Source: Ktedonospora formicarum
GTDB taxonomy: Bacteria > Chloroflexota > Ktedonobacteria > Ktedonobacterales > Ktedonobacteraceae
Length of the DNA stretch: 64,000 nucleotides
Reading direction: 5' to 3'
NCBI RefSeq assembly: GCF_016587355.1
Contig: NZ_BNJF01000004.1
Span: 496,001-560,000 of the forward strand
Shown here: in pieces, positions 1 to 8,026 of the stretch
Layout: each line of letters starts with the position of its first letter
How positions within the stretch are numbered: the first letter of the stretch is position 1
Translations under genes and position numbers: made by a program
Notes under the pieces: model-generated
Database searches by the model: none
The model's input: the letters and a program-made list of their open reading frames with translations, nothing else
Told to the model about the DNA's origin: nothing

Positions 1-889
1 CCTCATTATAGGCCAGAATACTCAACAGGTCCGGGATACGAATGGCAAAGACATCATCGCGATCTTGCTCATTGCCGATGGTGAAGATGGAAAAGGACGC
101 CGGATCTTCACTCTTCCATAGCGCTTCCGCTGCAGCCATCTTCATAGGTTGCACCTGTACCATATGTTGAGCCTGGGTGTGCCCAACAAGTGCAACAAGG
201 AAACTTCCTAAGAGTGCCGCGATCATCCCAAGCGAGAAAGAACGGCGAAAGAACTCATGGTTGCTCTTTTTTCTTAATAAATGGTAGGCGCTGATACCTA
301 GCACAAAGAATGCGCCTGTGACGACACCACTGAAGAAGACATGTGGGAATTGGACACGGACATTCGGATTGGTCAGGAGCGCGAAGAAATTCGTCATCTC
401 GGCCCGCCCGTGATGAAGTGTATAGCCCACTGGTTCCTGCATAAACGAGTTCGCAATCAGAATCCAAAGTGCAGAGATATTTGAACCAATGACAATCATC
501 CAGGCGCAGATCAGATGCAGGCGTGGAGAGAAACGTTCCCAACCAAAATGCCAGAGGCCAATAAAGGTGGACTCCAGAAAGAACGCGAGGAGTGCTTCAA
601 TCGCCAATGGGGCTCCAAAAATATCACCAACAAAGCGCGAGTAATCGGACCAGTTCATGCCGAATTGAAACTCTTGTAAAAGACCTGTGACAACACCCAG
701 CGCGAAGTTGATCAGGAAGAGACGACCCCAAAATTGGGCCATCCGTTTATACATCTCATTGTGACTCATGACATAGGCAGTCTCCATGACGGCAATCAGG
801 AGTGAGAGACCCAGAGTCAAAGGAACAAAGAAAAAGTGATAGACCGTCGTGATACCAAATTGCCAGCGAGAAAGGGCCAAAACATCCAT
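1..889 (-). CDS. cydA: Cytochrome bd ubiquinol oxidase subunit I (partial)
   Basis: This is the N-terminal ~296 residues of a cytochrome bd quinol oxidase subunit I, running off the left edge; full-length relatives are about 450 residues. The protein is an integral membrane subunit that oxidises quinol and carries the haems. It starts MDVLALSRWQFG, has a histidine at residue 18 in the YHFFFVPLTLG context expected of a haem ligand, and the acidic helix APLAIEALLAFFLES followed by GLWHFGWE, all typical of CydA. Several hydrophobic helices are visible. The ATG at 889 is preceded by AAGGAAG. The subunit II gene would lie beyond the left edge. The family call is secure; the bd versus cyanide-insensitive subtype cannot be judged from this part. 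Confidence 0.93.
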   Translation of the reverse strand, partial: MDVLALSRWQFGITTVYHFFFVPLTLGLSLLIAVMETAYVMSHNEMYKRMAQFWGRLFLINFALGVVTGLLQEFQFGMNWSDYSRFVGDIFGAPLAIEALLAFFLESTFIGLWHFGWERFSPRLHLICAWMIVIGSNISALWILIANSFMQEPVGYTLHHGRAEMTNFFALLTNPNVRVQFPHVFFSGVVTGAFFVLGISAYHLLRKKSNHEFFRRSFSLGMIAALLGSFLVALVGHTQAQHMVQVQPMKMAAAEALWKSEDPASFSIFTIGNEQDRDDVFAIRIPDLLSILAYNE

Positions 890-1180
890 CGTACCAACTT
901 CCTTTCGATCAAAGCATCACCTTCTCCTGGCTCAGAGAGCAGAAATAGGTCCGCCTGATAATCAATCGTATGAAAAGAAGTGTAAGGTGCTCATCTCTCA
1001 AAAGAATCTCAGGAGTGTCGGTTTGTTTCACAAATCATTCACAAGGAGAAGCTAGGGCTAAAATCAGTTTTGCATTCTTTAGACAGATGTAGACAAATAA
1101 GGATATGTATTGCCCTTGCCAAAGCCGTGCTTTTCTGGTATATTTGTTCTACTTCCGACACAGAAGGGGAAGAACAACAG

Positions 1181-2317
1181 ATGGTCCGTGGGTATCGGGG
1201 AGAACTCGATCTCAATAATGCACAAAAGACGCTCTGCCGCAAACATGCCGGAGCCGCTCGCTGGGCGTACAACTTTGGTCTTCGCCGCAAACAGGAAGCC
1301 TACAAGGCAGGGCAAAAAACGCCCACCGCCATCGATCTGCATCGCGAGATCAATGCCCTCAAGGCCTCTCAACCTTGGATGTATTCAGTGAGCAAGTGCG
1401 CCTTTCAAGAAGGATTGCGCGACCTGGATGCCGCCTTCAAGCACTTCTTTCGCAAGTGCCGCCTCAAAAAAGCAGGCACATGGAAAGGCAAATGTGGCTA
1501 TCCCCGCTTCAAAAGCCGCAAGAAAGCCATCGGTGGTGCCCGCTTCACTGGGAGCATTCGGGTGTCTGCGGATGCGATCCAGTTGCCTCGTTTGGGGGTG
1601 CTCCGACTCAAAGAGCACGGCTATTTCCCTCTGGGCGGCAAGATCAGCAGTGCCACCATCCGTGAGCAAGCTGGCAGATGGTTTGTCTCGATCTGTGTGC
1701 ATGAGCAAGCAGAGGAAGCGAAAACACTCCAGCCAGCCACAGGCGACGTGATTGGGGTTGATCTTGGCGTGAAAACCCTGGCAACCCTCTCGGATGGACG
1801 CACCTTCGAGAATCCCAAGGCACTACGCAAGAAACTCACGGCGTTGAAGCGCCTCTCGCGACGTCATAGCCGTAAGGCCAAAGGATCACGCAATCGGCAG
1901 AAAGCCAAGCAACGCCTCTCACGGATGCATGCCCGGATCGCCAACGTACGAAACGATGCCTTGCACCAAGCAACCGCTCAGATCGTGGCGAGAACCAAGC
2001 CCGATGCCGAGCGACCGCGTGTGATTGTCCTGGAGGATTTGCACATTGCAGGCATGCTCAAGAACTGCAGGTTGGCTCGCGCCATTGCTGATGTGGGCAT
2101 GTACGAGTTCAAGCGGCAGATCCTCTACAAAGCCGAACAGGCAGGAGTAAAGCTGCTGCTGGCCTCGCGCTGGGAGCCCTCTTCAAAAACCTGTTCGTGT
2201 TGTGGCTGGGTCAATGAGGCGCTCACCCTGTCGGATCGGATCTTTGTCTGTCTGGAGTGTGGAAGCGTGCAGGATCGAGACGCCAACGCCGCGAGGAACT
2301 TAGCGGCGTTGGCCTGA
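1181..2317 (+). CDS. tnpB: TnpB RNA-guided nuclease, intact copy
   Basis: This encodes a 378-residue TnpB, the RNA-guided DNA nuclease of IS200/IS605-type elements. The RuvC-like acidic residues lie in VIGVDLGVKTLATL, VIVLEDLHIAGML and the C-terminal DRDANAARNLAAL. A four-cysteine zinc ribbon (CSCCGW then CLECG) precedes the last motif. The N-terminus MVRGYRGELDLNNAQ is the usual TnpB opening. An upstream in-frame start at 1070 exists, but it lies in the element's left end; the ATG at 1181 aligns with the second copy's start at 37387. It is about 90 percent identical by eye to the intron-interrupted copy, and it retains all catalytic residues. Confidence 0.92.
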   Translation: MVRGYRGELDLNNAQKTLCRKHAGAARWAYNFGLRRKQEAYKAGQKTPTAIDLHREINALKASQPWMYSVSKCAFQEGLRDLDAAFKHFFRKCRLKKAGTWKGKCGYPRFKSRKKAIGGARFTGSIRVSADAIQLPRLGVLRLKEHGYFPLGGKISSATIREQAGRWFVSICVHEQAEEAKTLQPATGDVIGVDLGVKTLATLSDGRTFENPKALRKKLTALKRLSRRHSRKAKGSRNRQKAKQRLSRMHARIANVRNDALHQATAQIVARTKPDAERPRVIVLEDLHIAGMLKNCRLARAIADVGMYEFKRQILYKAEQAGVKLLLASRWEPSSKTCSCCGWVNEALTLSDRIFVCLECGSVQDRDANAARNLAALA

Positions 2318-2460
2318 TGAACACGGCGTACCGCAAGTTCTGCGGGAAGTGACGCCTGTGGAGCAGGGGTAAGACGAGCGAAAGGCTTGCTCTCTGCTGT
2401 GAAGCAGGAACCGAATACGAAATGTGGCCTGTCCATGTTTGGGTAAATTTCGGAGAACGG
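2318..2460 (+). ncRNA. Probable omega RNA (reRNA) region, copy 1
   Basis: The 143 bases between the tnpB stop and the right end are strongly conserved with the second copy (CCGCAAGTTCTGCGGGAAGT, then GACGAGCGAAAGGCTTGCTC). They contain short hairpin-forming blocks. TnpB guide RNAs are generally made from the end of tnpB through the right end into flanking DNA. By analogy the guide would start just after 2460. The exact 5' end is unknown and may lie inside tnpB. Confidence 0.5.
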
Positions 2461-2553
2461 TGCTCTCTCCAACGAGAACAGCAATGACCAAAAAGCAGCG
2501 CCTCGCAACGCGCTGCTTTTTGGGTTACGCTTCTTAAGAAGATGGATACTTTC

Positions 2554-4593
2554 TCAGTGAGATGGAGTGATGAGTGGCAGTGTCAGGAAGAATGTGGACC
2601 CTTTCCCCTCTTCAGATTCAAACCAGAGACGGCCTCCATGTTGCTCAACCAGGCTACGACAGAGATAGAGACCCAGACCCGTACCACTGATCCCAGCTGC
2701 CTTCGCATTCTCTGCACGCATAAACCTGCCAAAGATCTGGGCTTGCTGGTGTTGAGGGATCCCCATTCCAGTATCCTGCACGCGGATCTCGACCGTTTGG
2801 GGTCTCTCCTGGACCTCAATCTGTACAATCACAGGCCCACCTTGTGGGCTATATTTGATGGCATTGGTAAGCAGATTCGTCAGCACTTGCTCAATACGTC
2901 GAGGATCAATGGAGATTTCAATTATGCTGCGTTCGGTTCGCAATTCCACATGATGCCGTGACGCAGATTGGCAGAAGCGTTTTACCACACGTTGGACCAG
3001 GGAAATCACATTGGTCGGAGCGCGCTGTAAGACCATCTGACCCGCTTGCAGGCGCGTGACGTCAAGAAGATCTTCCGTCAGGTCCGTCAGACGATCGGTT
3101 GCCTGCTCGATGTCTTGCAACATCTCCTGCTGCCAGTCAGCAAGTTGAGGTCCATGTCCACGGGCCGTCTGCACCATCATACTACTGGCTGAGGCTTTGA
3201 GGATCGCCAGAGGCGTCCGCAATTCATGGGCCGCGATGCCAATAAATTCATCCTTGAGATATTCCGCCTCTTTTAAGGCGCTAACATCCTGATGAAGAAC
3301 GAGTGCCAACGGTTCCCACTTCTGTGCCTGATCATCCTGCCATTCCGGGGCTTCGACGCTTTGCCAGGAGTCGGAGGTAAGCGGGACGGCATTGACCAGA
3401 ATCGGGAGTGTTTTCCCCGTTGGTTGGCGAATCACCTCCTGATGTTGGATGACCGTCTCCCCGTGCAGGAGGGCTCGTGTGGTTGCCCAGGTTTCTGGAG
3501 AGAACGGCAGACCTTGCTGATCCACAATCGCAATGTGATGCGATGCAAGAAATGCCTGCATCGGCTGCTCAAGGGGCCATGCAGCACCCCAGATCAGCGT
3601 CGACGCGTGATTGGCAAGGAGCAGACGTGCATCCTTCCCATGAACGACCGAGATACTACTTGGGAGCAGATCAAGAATGTGCTGGAGAAAGGCTCGTTGG
3701 GCGAGAGTGGTCGCGTGGATCTGCAATTGTGCTTGCTCAACGTGTTTGCGCTCGGTGATATCCCTGTTGATTTCTAAAATGGCGGTGATGGTGCCCTGAG
3801 GATCGCGAATGAGAACCTGTCGACTCTCGACGACGACGATGCGACCATCTCGACAGGTATGGGAGAGTTCCCCTTCCCAGCGACCTTCTCGTTCAAGCTG
3901 ATCCTCAATAGCTTTCTGGCTCTGTAAAAAGCGGGTCTGCAAGAGGGTATGCGAGATACGTCCCAGCGCTTCTTGCATCGTCCAGCCGTAGAGCTCTTGT
4001 GCTCCCTGGTTCCAGGAGAGAATGCGGCTAATGGGATCACGGACGAAAATGGCATCGCGTGAGAGGTTGATGAGGTCAGCCTGGACGCGGAGACGTTCAG
4101 CTTGCTGCAACCGTTCCTGCTCAAGGAGGCGTTGTATGGTCATATCTCGAATCGCGCCAATGACATGCACCGTTTCTTTCACAAGTACCGGACGGAGACT
4201 AATATCGACTGGGAATTCGCTCCCATCTTTCCGCCTCCCAAAAAGGTTGAGTCCAACACCCATAGGACGTAGGCGAGGCGCAGCGGTATAGGTGGCTCGA
4301 TGGGTGACATGGGTTGCTCGGTAACGAGTGGGAAGAAGACTCTCCAGCGATTGGCCGATCACCTCCGCTTGAGGATAGCCAAACAAGCTCAGCATCTGCT
4401 CATTGACTCCCACGATGGTACCATCCTGATTGACCACAAGTAGTGAGTCCGGAGAAAGATGCAGCAGGTCTTGTAAGGTTGCCAGTGTGGTCACCTCAAG
4501 AACGCCTGCCATGTTCTCTCTTCTCACCTGCGCAGATGCTGCAGCATCATGGTCGTGATGAAACTCATCGGAAGCGTCATGGTTCTGATTCAT
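2554..4593 (-). CDS. PAS-domain sensor histidine kinase
   Basis: A 679-residue, apparently soluble histidine kinase. Three PAS domains occupy roughly residues 45-160, 170-290 and 300-425. They are followed by a HisKA domain with the H-box AAHELRTPLA near residue 460, and a HATPase domain with the N-box NLLTNAIKYSP, G1 box DTGMGIP and G2 box GTGLGLYL. No membrane helix is evident, so it probably senses an internal ligand, redox or light cue. A GTG at 4641 could add 16 residues; the ATG at 4593 has AAGAGG upstream and is preferred. No response regulator lies next to it, so it is an orphan. Its signal is unknown. Confidence 0.88.
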   Translation of the reverse strand: MNQNHDASDEFHHDHDAAASAQVRRENMAGVLEVTTLATLQDLLHLSPDSLLVVNQDGTIVGVNEQMLSLFGYPQAEVIGQSLESLLPTRYRATHVTHRATYTAAPRLRPMGVGLNLFGRRKDGSEFPVDISLRPVLVKETVHVIGAIRDMTIQRLLEQERLQQAERLRVQADLINLSRDAIFVRDPISRILSWNQGAQELYGWTMQEALGRISHTLLQTRFLQSQKAIEDQLEREGRWEGELSHTCRDGRIVVVESRQVLIRDPQGTITAILEINRDITERKHVEQAQLQIHATTLAQRAFLQHILDLLPSSISVVHGKDARLLLANHASTLIWGAAWPLEQPMQAFLASHHIAIVDQQGLPFSPETWATTRALLHGETVIQHQEVIRQPTGKTLPILVNAVPLTSDSWQSVEAPEWQDDQAQKWEPLALVLHQDVSALKEAEYLKDEFIGIAAHELRTPLAILKASASSMMVQTARGHGPQLADWQQEMLQDIEQATDRLTDLTEDLLDVTRLQAGQMVLQRAPTNVISLVQRVVKRFCQSASRHHVELRTERSIIEISIDPRRIEQVLTNLLTNAIKYSPQGGPVIVQIEVQERPQTVEIRVQDTGMGIPQHQQAQIFGRFMRAENAKAAGISGTGLGLYLCRSLVEQHGGRLWFESEEGKGSTFFLTLPLITPSH

Positions 4594-5058
4594 TCGGGAA
4601 GCCTCTTGAAGAGGAAATATATTGTGGGTTTGGTCTCCCACTCATAGGTGACATTTTAGCCAAGTGCCTGTGTTGATGCTGTAAGAGAGACGTTCATCGC
4701 TGGTTCGCACGCACGCTCTCTACTGCTTTCTATACTACCATACGACGCTCCATATTCGATAGAGAAAAGAGCGTATTGCAACATACTTCCTATCTTTCTG
4801 GCGCATTGTTGCTGATCCCAACCCAAGCACAGTTATGCTCCATTCTCTCAGATGAGTCTCTCGTTGTGATATCGCTGTGATCATTGTGCGATGCATTGTG
4901 ATCTTGACGTGAGCTTCAGACTCTATACTTATGACTGTCAGAGCGATGAAGATCATCAGACACCACTCAACGGTGAGATAGAGATGCGATCTTCATCGCC
5001 TCCTGAAAAAACTAGTTTCGTTCTTATTTTATTGTCCATACAGTTTGTGTTTCTGACA
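4594..5058. other. Non-coding divergent promoter region
   Basis: About 465 bases separate the divergent histidine kinase and doxX genes. I see no credible gene. The region must hold both promoters, but no pair of -35/-10 boxes stands out enough to call. Confidence 0.5.
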
Positions 5059-5071
5059 AGGAGAAAACATC

Positions 5072-5728
5072 ATGCATCTCTTCCAAACACTTCAACCACG
5101 CACCTCAACTCAGATTCCTGAACCGCCTGTGGCGAAATTTCTCTTCGCCGATACACGCATGGCCTGGCTCTGGCTCATCGTGCGCTTGTATGTTGGTTAT
5201 GAATGGATCACCGCTGGCATCGAGAAACTGACAGGTCGCTCCATAGCCATTGATTCCTTTGGCGAAATGTCCAAAGGAGGTCCTTGGGTCTTCAGTGGTC
5301 ATGATGGAACCGCCATTCAGGGCTTTGTGTCAGGAGCGCTGGCTCATGCCACTGGTGCCCATCCAGCGGTGCAGGGCTGGTATGCGTCCTTTCTGCAACA
5401 TGTCGTTCTCCCCAACGCGAGTGTCTTCGCCTACATGGTCACCTTTGGGGAAGTGCTCATTGGCCTGGGCCTCATCTTTGGCGCATTAACTGGGATAGCA
5501 GCCTTCTTTGGGGTCTTCATGAACCTCAACTTCCTGTTGGCTGGGACCGTGAGTATTAACCCAATCATTGGAACTCTGGCACTCTTGCTGGTCCTGGCCT
5601 GGCGGGTCGCCGGTTACTACGGTATTGACCGGTACCTGCTTCCGCTACTTGGCACTCCTTGGACGGGTTCTCTTGCTAGCAAGAAGATCCATAGTGACGG
5701 GACAGTCACAACCCATGCGTTAAGCTAG
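5072..5728 (+). CDS. DoxX family membrane protein
   Basis: A 218-residue membrane protein of the DoxX/DoxD family, whose members include the membrane subunit of thiosulfate:quinone oxidoreductase and less defined redox-associated proteins. Four hydrophobic segments are visible: RLYVGYEWITAGIEKL, then a helix near residue 125 (MVTFGEVLIGLGLIFG), then two after residue 145. The 30-residue N-terminus is hydrophilic. The start has AAGGAG seven bases upstream. Its likely terminator hairpin has been split by the IS4 insertion immediately downstream. The substrate cannot be assigned. Confidence 0.85.
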   Translation: MHLFQTLQPRTSTQIPEPPVAKFLFADTRMAWLWLIVRLYVGYEWITAGIEKLTGRSIAIDSFGEMSKGGPWVFSGHDGTAIQGFVSGALAHATGAHPAVQGWYASFLQHVVLPNASVFAYMVTFGEVLIGLGLIFGALTGIAAFFGVFMNLNFLLAGTVSINPIIGTLALLLVLAWRVAGYYGIDRYLLPLLGTPWTGSLASKKIHSDGTVTTHALS

Positions 5729-5771
5729 TACGGCGCTTATGAGAAGACACACAAAACAGCGAGACCTCGTC

Positions 5772-5785
5772 TCGAACAGAAAAGG
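5772..5785 (+). terminator. Left arm of doxX terminator hairpin, split by an IS
   Basis: TCGAACAGAAAAGG here is the reverse complement of CCTTTTCTGTTCGA at 7252-7265, just beyond the IS4 element. Without the element and one copy of its target duplication, the two arms would close over the palindrome CACTTCCGGAAGTG, forming a long hairpin directly after doxX. Confidence 0.55.
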
Positions 5786-5834
5786 ACATCACTTCCGGAA
5801 GTGACGCATAGGCGTCAAGTTAAGGAATGACAAA

Positions 5835-5893
5835 AGGAAACACCTGTGAGAAAATGGAAGTGACCAAACAACCAAATCTCACAGGTGTTTCCT
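5835..5893 (+). promoter_or_regulatory. Hairpin covering the transposase start
   Basis: A 17-bp perfect inverted repeat (5835-5851 and 5877-5893, 25-base loop) contains AGGTG, the only plausible ribosome site, in its right arm three bases before the ATG at 5897. Transcripts entering from doxX would fold this hairpin and mask translation. Protection against read-through of this kind is known for IS10 and IS50; its operation here is inferred. Confidence 0.6.
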
Positions 5894-5896
5894 ACA

Positions 5897-7222
5897 ATGA
5901 AAACAAGTATATCATCCTTACCAGCCGCTTTGCAAACGCTCTTTTTTGAGAGAGCTCCTCAGCTTGCCAAAGAAGAGCATCTTGTGAAAAGGAAGCGATG
6001 CTTTGATGCAAGCAGTCTGCTGATAACGCTTGTTCTGGGTTGGCTCACTCACCCGCTAGCAGGACCATCCCAACTGGCACGCTTTGCTCATACTCTGGGA
6101 GTCAAAATCAGTAAACAAGCTCTCGATCAACGATTGACTCAACCTACTGCTCGATGGCTTCTTCGCGTTTTGCAAGAAGCCGTTGGCTTGATGATCTTTC
6201 CCCCTGTGCTCAGCAAAGGATTGCTGGCTCGTTTTCCCGCAGTCATCTTGGAAGACGCTTCCACGATTGAGCTTCCTGCCCTGCTTGCTCCCCTGTGGAA
6301 GGGATGTGGTGGCAATGGGTCCTCGTCATCGCTCAAATTGGGCGTCCGCTATGATCTGCGCAGTGGCCAACTCTTTGGCCCCATCTTGCAGGATGGAAAA
6401 CGTCATGAAACCACCAATGGCGTTCATGCTCTGCCTCTTGCCTCCAAAGCCCTCTGGATTGCTGATGCTGGCTATTATGCCATCACGTTTTTGCGTTCTC
6501 TGCACGCTCAAGGGAGCTTTTTCCTCATGCGGCCTTGTGGCAATCTCGTCGTGAGCACGCCTTTGGGAGAACGATTGGACCTGGCAGCTGTCTTGTCTGC
6601 ATCACCGCAAAAGGTTGTCGATCTCTGCGTTCGGCTTGGAAGCGTGCCTCGACTCTGGCTTGCAGCACGTTTGATTGCCCTACCTGTCGATCCCCTCACC
6701 GCAGCCAAACGCAGAGAACATATCATGGAGCGAGCACGCCAACGAGGACATGCCCCCTCCGCTGTCACCCTTGCCCTGGCTGGCTGGAACCTGCTTGTGA
6801 CCAATGTTGCGCCTTCGATGCTGACCGCTGAGGAAGCGCTGGTTCTCTACCGGTCCCGTTGGCAAATCGAACTCCTTTTCAAGGTCTGGAAAAGTCATGG
6901 ACACATTGATGAATGGAAGAGCAAAAACGCCGATCATATTCTCTGTGAGGTCTACGCCAAATTACTTGCGATGCTTGTTGAGCATTGGATGTTGGTGACC
7001 ATGTGCTTTGATGATCCCCACCGCAGTTGGCAGTTATGTGCTGGGCTTTTGCGTGATCACGTTTCTCTCCTTCGAGATGGCTTATTAGGGCGACTTCCCT
7101 TGAAACGGGTTTGCTCTCTTCTTCATCGTATTTTGGCTGATTCTGCCTCCATTCCTGCACGCGCAAACCGCCCCAATACCTCCCGTCAACTTCTTGATGG
7201 GAAATACTGGGGCTTAACTTGA
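5897..7222 (+). CDS. IS4-family transposase
   Basis: A 441-residue DDE transposase. The acidic residues lie in LEDAST, WIADAGYY and the signature YRSRWQIELLFKVWK, which fits the IS4 Y-(2)-R-(3)-E-(6)-K pattern exactly. The stop codon lies inside the right inverted repeat, as is common. A GTG twelve bases earlier (5885) is an alternative start; the ATG at 5897 is chosen because it has better spacing from AGGTG. The gene is uninterrupted, so the element may still be active. Confidence 0.93.
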   Translation: MKTSISSLPAALQTLFFERAPQLAKEEHLVKRKRCFDASSLLITLVLGWLTHPLAGPSQLARFAHTLGVKISKQALDQRLTQPTARWLLRVLQEAVGLMIFPPVLSKGLLARFPAVILEDASTIELPALLAPLWKGCGGNGSSSSLKLGVRYDLRSGQLFGPILQDGKRHETTNGVHALPLASKALWIADAGYYAITFLRSLHAQGSFFLMRPCGNLVVSTPLGERLDLAAVLSASPQKVVDLCVRLGSVPRLWLAARLIALPVDPLTAAKRREHIMERARQRGHAPSAVTLALAGWNLLVTNVAPSMLTAEEALVLYRSRWQIELLFKVWKSHGHIDEWKSKNADHILCEVYAKLLAMLVEHWMLVTMCFDDPHRSWQLCAGLLRDHVSLLRDGLLGRLPLKRVCSLLHRILADSASIPARANRPNTSRQLLDGKYWGLT

Positions 7223-7309
7223 CGCCTATGCATCACTTCCGGAAGTGACGCCCTTTTCTGTTCGAGGCAGGAAAGACAGAACAACCAGGCGCTCATGCGA
7301 AACGCTTTT

Positions 7310-8023
7310 TTAGGAAGCAGGGATGACTAGCTGGTAGCCAATTCCAACTCTGGTGAGGAGAGTACGTGGATGCGTGGGATCAGGCTCAATTTTGCGGCGC
7401 AGCCGGTTAATATTGACTTGTAGCATATGACTTTCACCAACATATTCGTTGCCCCACACATGCTCTAATAACTGATCATGGGTCACAACACGACCAGCAT
7501 TGTGCGCCAGATAGGCCAGCAGACGATACTCAATCGGGGTGAGAGCCAGCTCGCGTGGTCCCAACCGGACCAGATGTTGGGTGAAATCGATCGTAAGATC
7601 GCCAATAGTCGCCGTTGTGCGCATTCCCTGGCTCATCTCGTGTGAGGAGAGGTGTGAGCGACGTAGGACGGCGCGGACACGGGCAAGGAGCTCCTCGACG
7701 CTAAAGGGTTTGGTAAGATAGTCATCCGCCCCCAGATCTAAGCCATGGACTTTATCGCGATCTTGCCCCCGTGCCGTAATGATAATGATAGGAACATTGG
7801 AAAACTCACGAATACGCTGGCACGCAGTGAAGCCATCCATCTTGGGCATCATGACATCGAGCAACACCAGATCAGGGGCATGGGCCTCCACCAGATGGAG
7901 GGCTTGCTCCCCATCACTGGCCGTGAGCACCTCATACTCTTCAAATTCCAGGTTGCGGGCAATCAGACGCAGGAGTTGGGCATCATCATCGGCAGTGACA
8001 ACAGTGTTTTTTTTCGCGGGCAT
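7310..8023 (-). CDS. OmpR-family response regulator
   Basis: A 237-residue response regulator. The receiver domain has the acidic pocket DDD at 12-14, phosphoacceptor D56 in LVLLDVMMPKMDG and K105 in LTKPF. A winged-helix DNA-binding domain follows (LTPIEYRLLAYLAHNAGRVV to the end). It starts four bases after the stop of the upstream histidine kinase gene, with its ribosome site inside that gene's last codons, so the two are translationally coupled and form a two-component pair. The IS4 element lies downstream. The target genes are unknown. Confidence 0.93.
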   Translation of the reverse strand: MPAKKNTVVTADDDAQLLRLIARNLEFEEYEVLTASDGEQALHLVEAHAPDLVLLDVMMPKMDGFTACQRIREFSNVPIIIITARGQDRDKVHGLDLGADDYLTKPFSVEELLARVRAVLRRSHLSSHEMSQGMRTTATIGDLTIDFTQHLVRLGPRELALTPIEYRLLAYLAHNAGRVVTHDQLLEHVWGNEYVGESHMLQVNINRLRRKIEPDPTHPRTLLTRVGIGYQLVIPAS

Positions 8024-8026
8024 AGC

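Larger units (their letters stand above)
1073..2460 (+). mobile_element. Orphan tnpB element (IS200/IS605 or IS1341 type), copy 1
   Basis: The bounds come from comparison with the second copy at 37.28-42.42 kb. Both left ends begin CATTCTYTAGACAGATGTAG after a TTTTR stretch, and both right ends finish TTTCGGAGAACGG, after which the two sequences diverge. The element carries only tnpB; no Y1 or serine transposase is present, so it would need help in trans to move. There are no terminal inverted repeats, as expected for this class. It sits between cydA and the PAS histidine kinase gene. Confidence 0.75.
5788..7249 (+). mobile_element. IS4-family insertion sequence with target duplication
   Basis: The element proper is 5806-7231 (1426 bp). 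Its ends are perfect 19-bp inverted repeats: GCATAGGCGTCAAGTTAAG at the left, and the reverse complement at 7213-7231. It is flanked by an 18-bp direct repeat, ATCACTTCCGGAAGTGAC, at 5788-5805 and 7232-7249. The repeat is longer than usual for IS4 and is itself centred on a palindrome, so part of it may be ancestral hairpin sequence. Intact ends and an intact transposase suggest a recent insertion. Confidence 0.88.
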
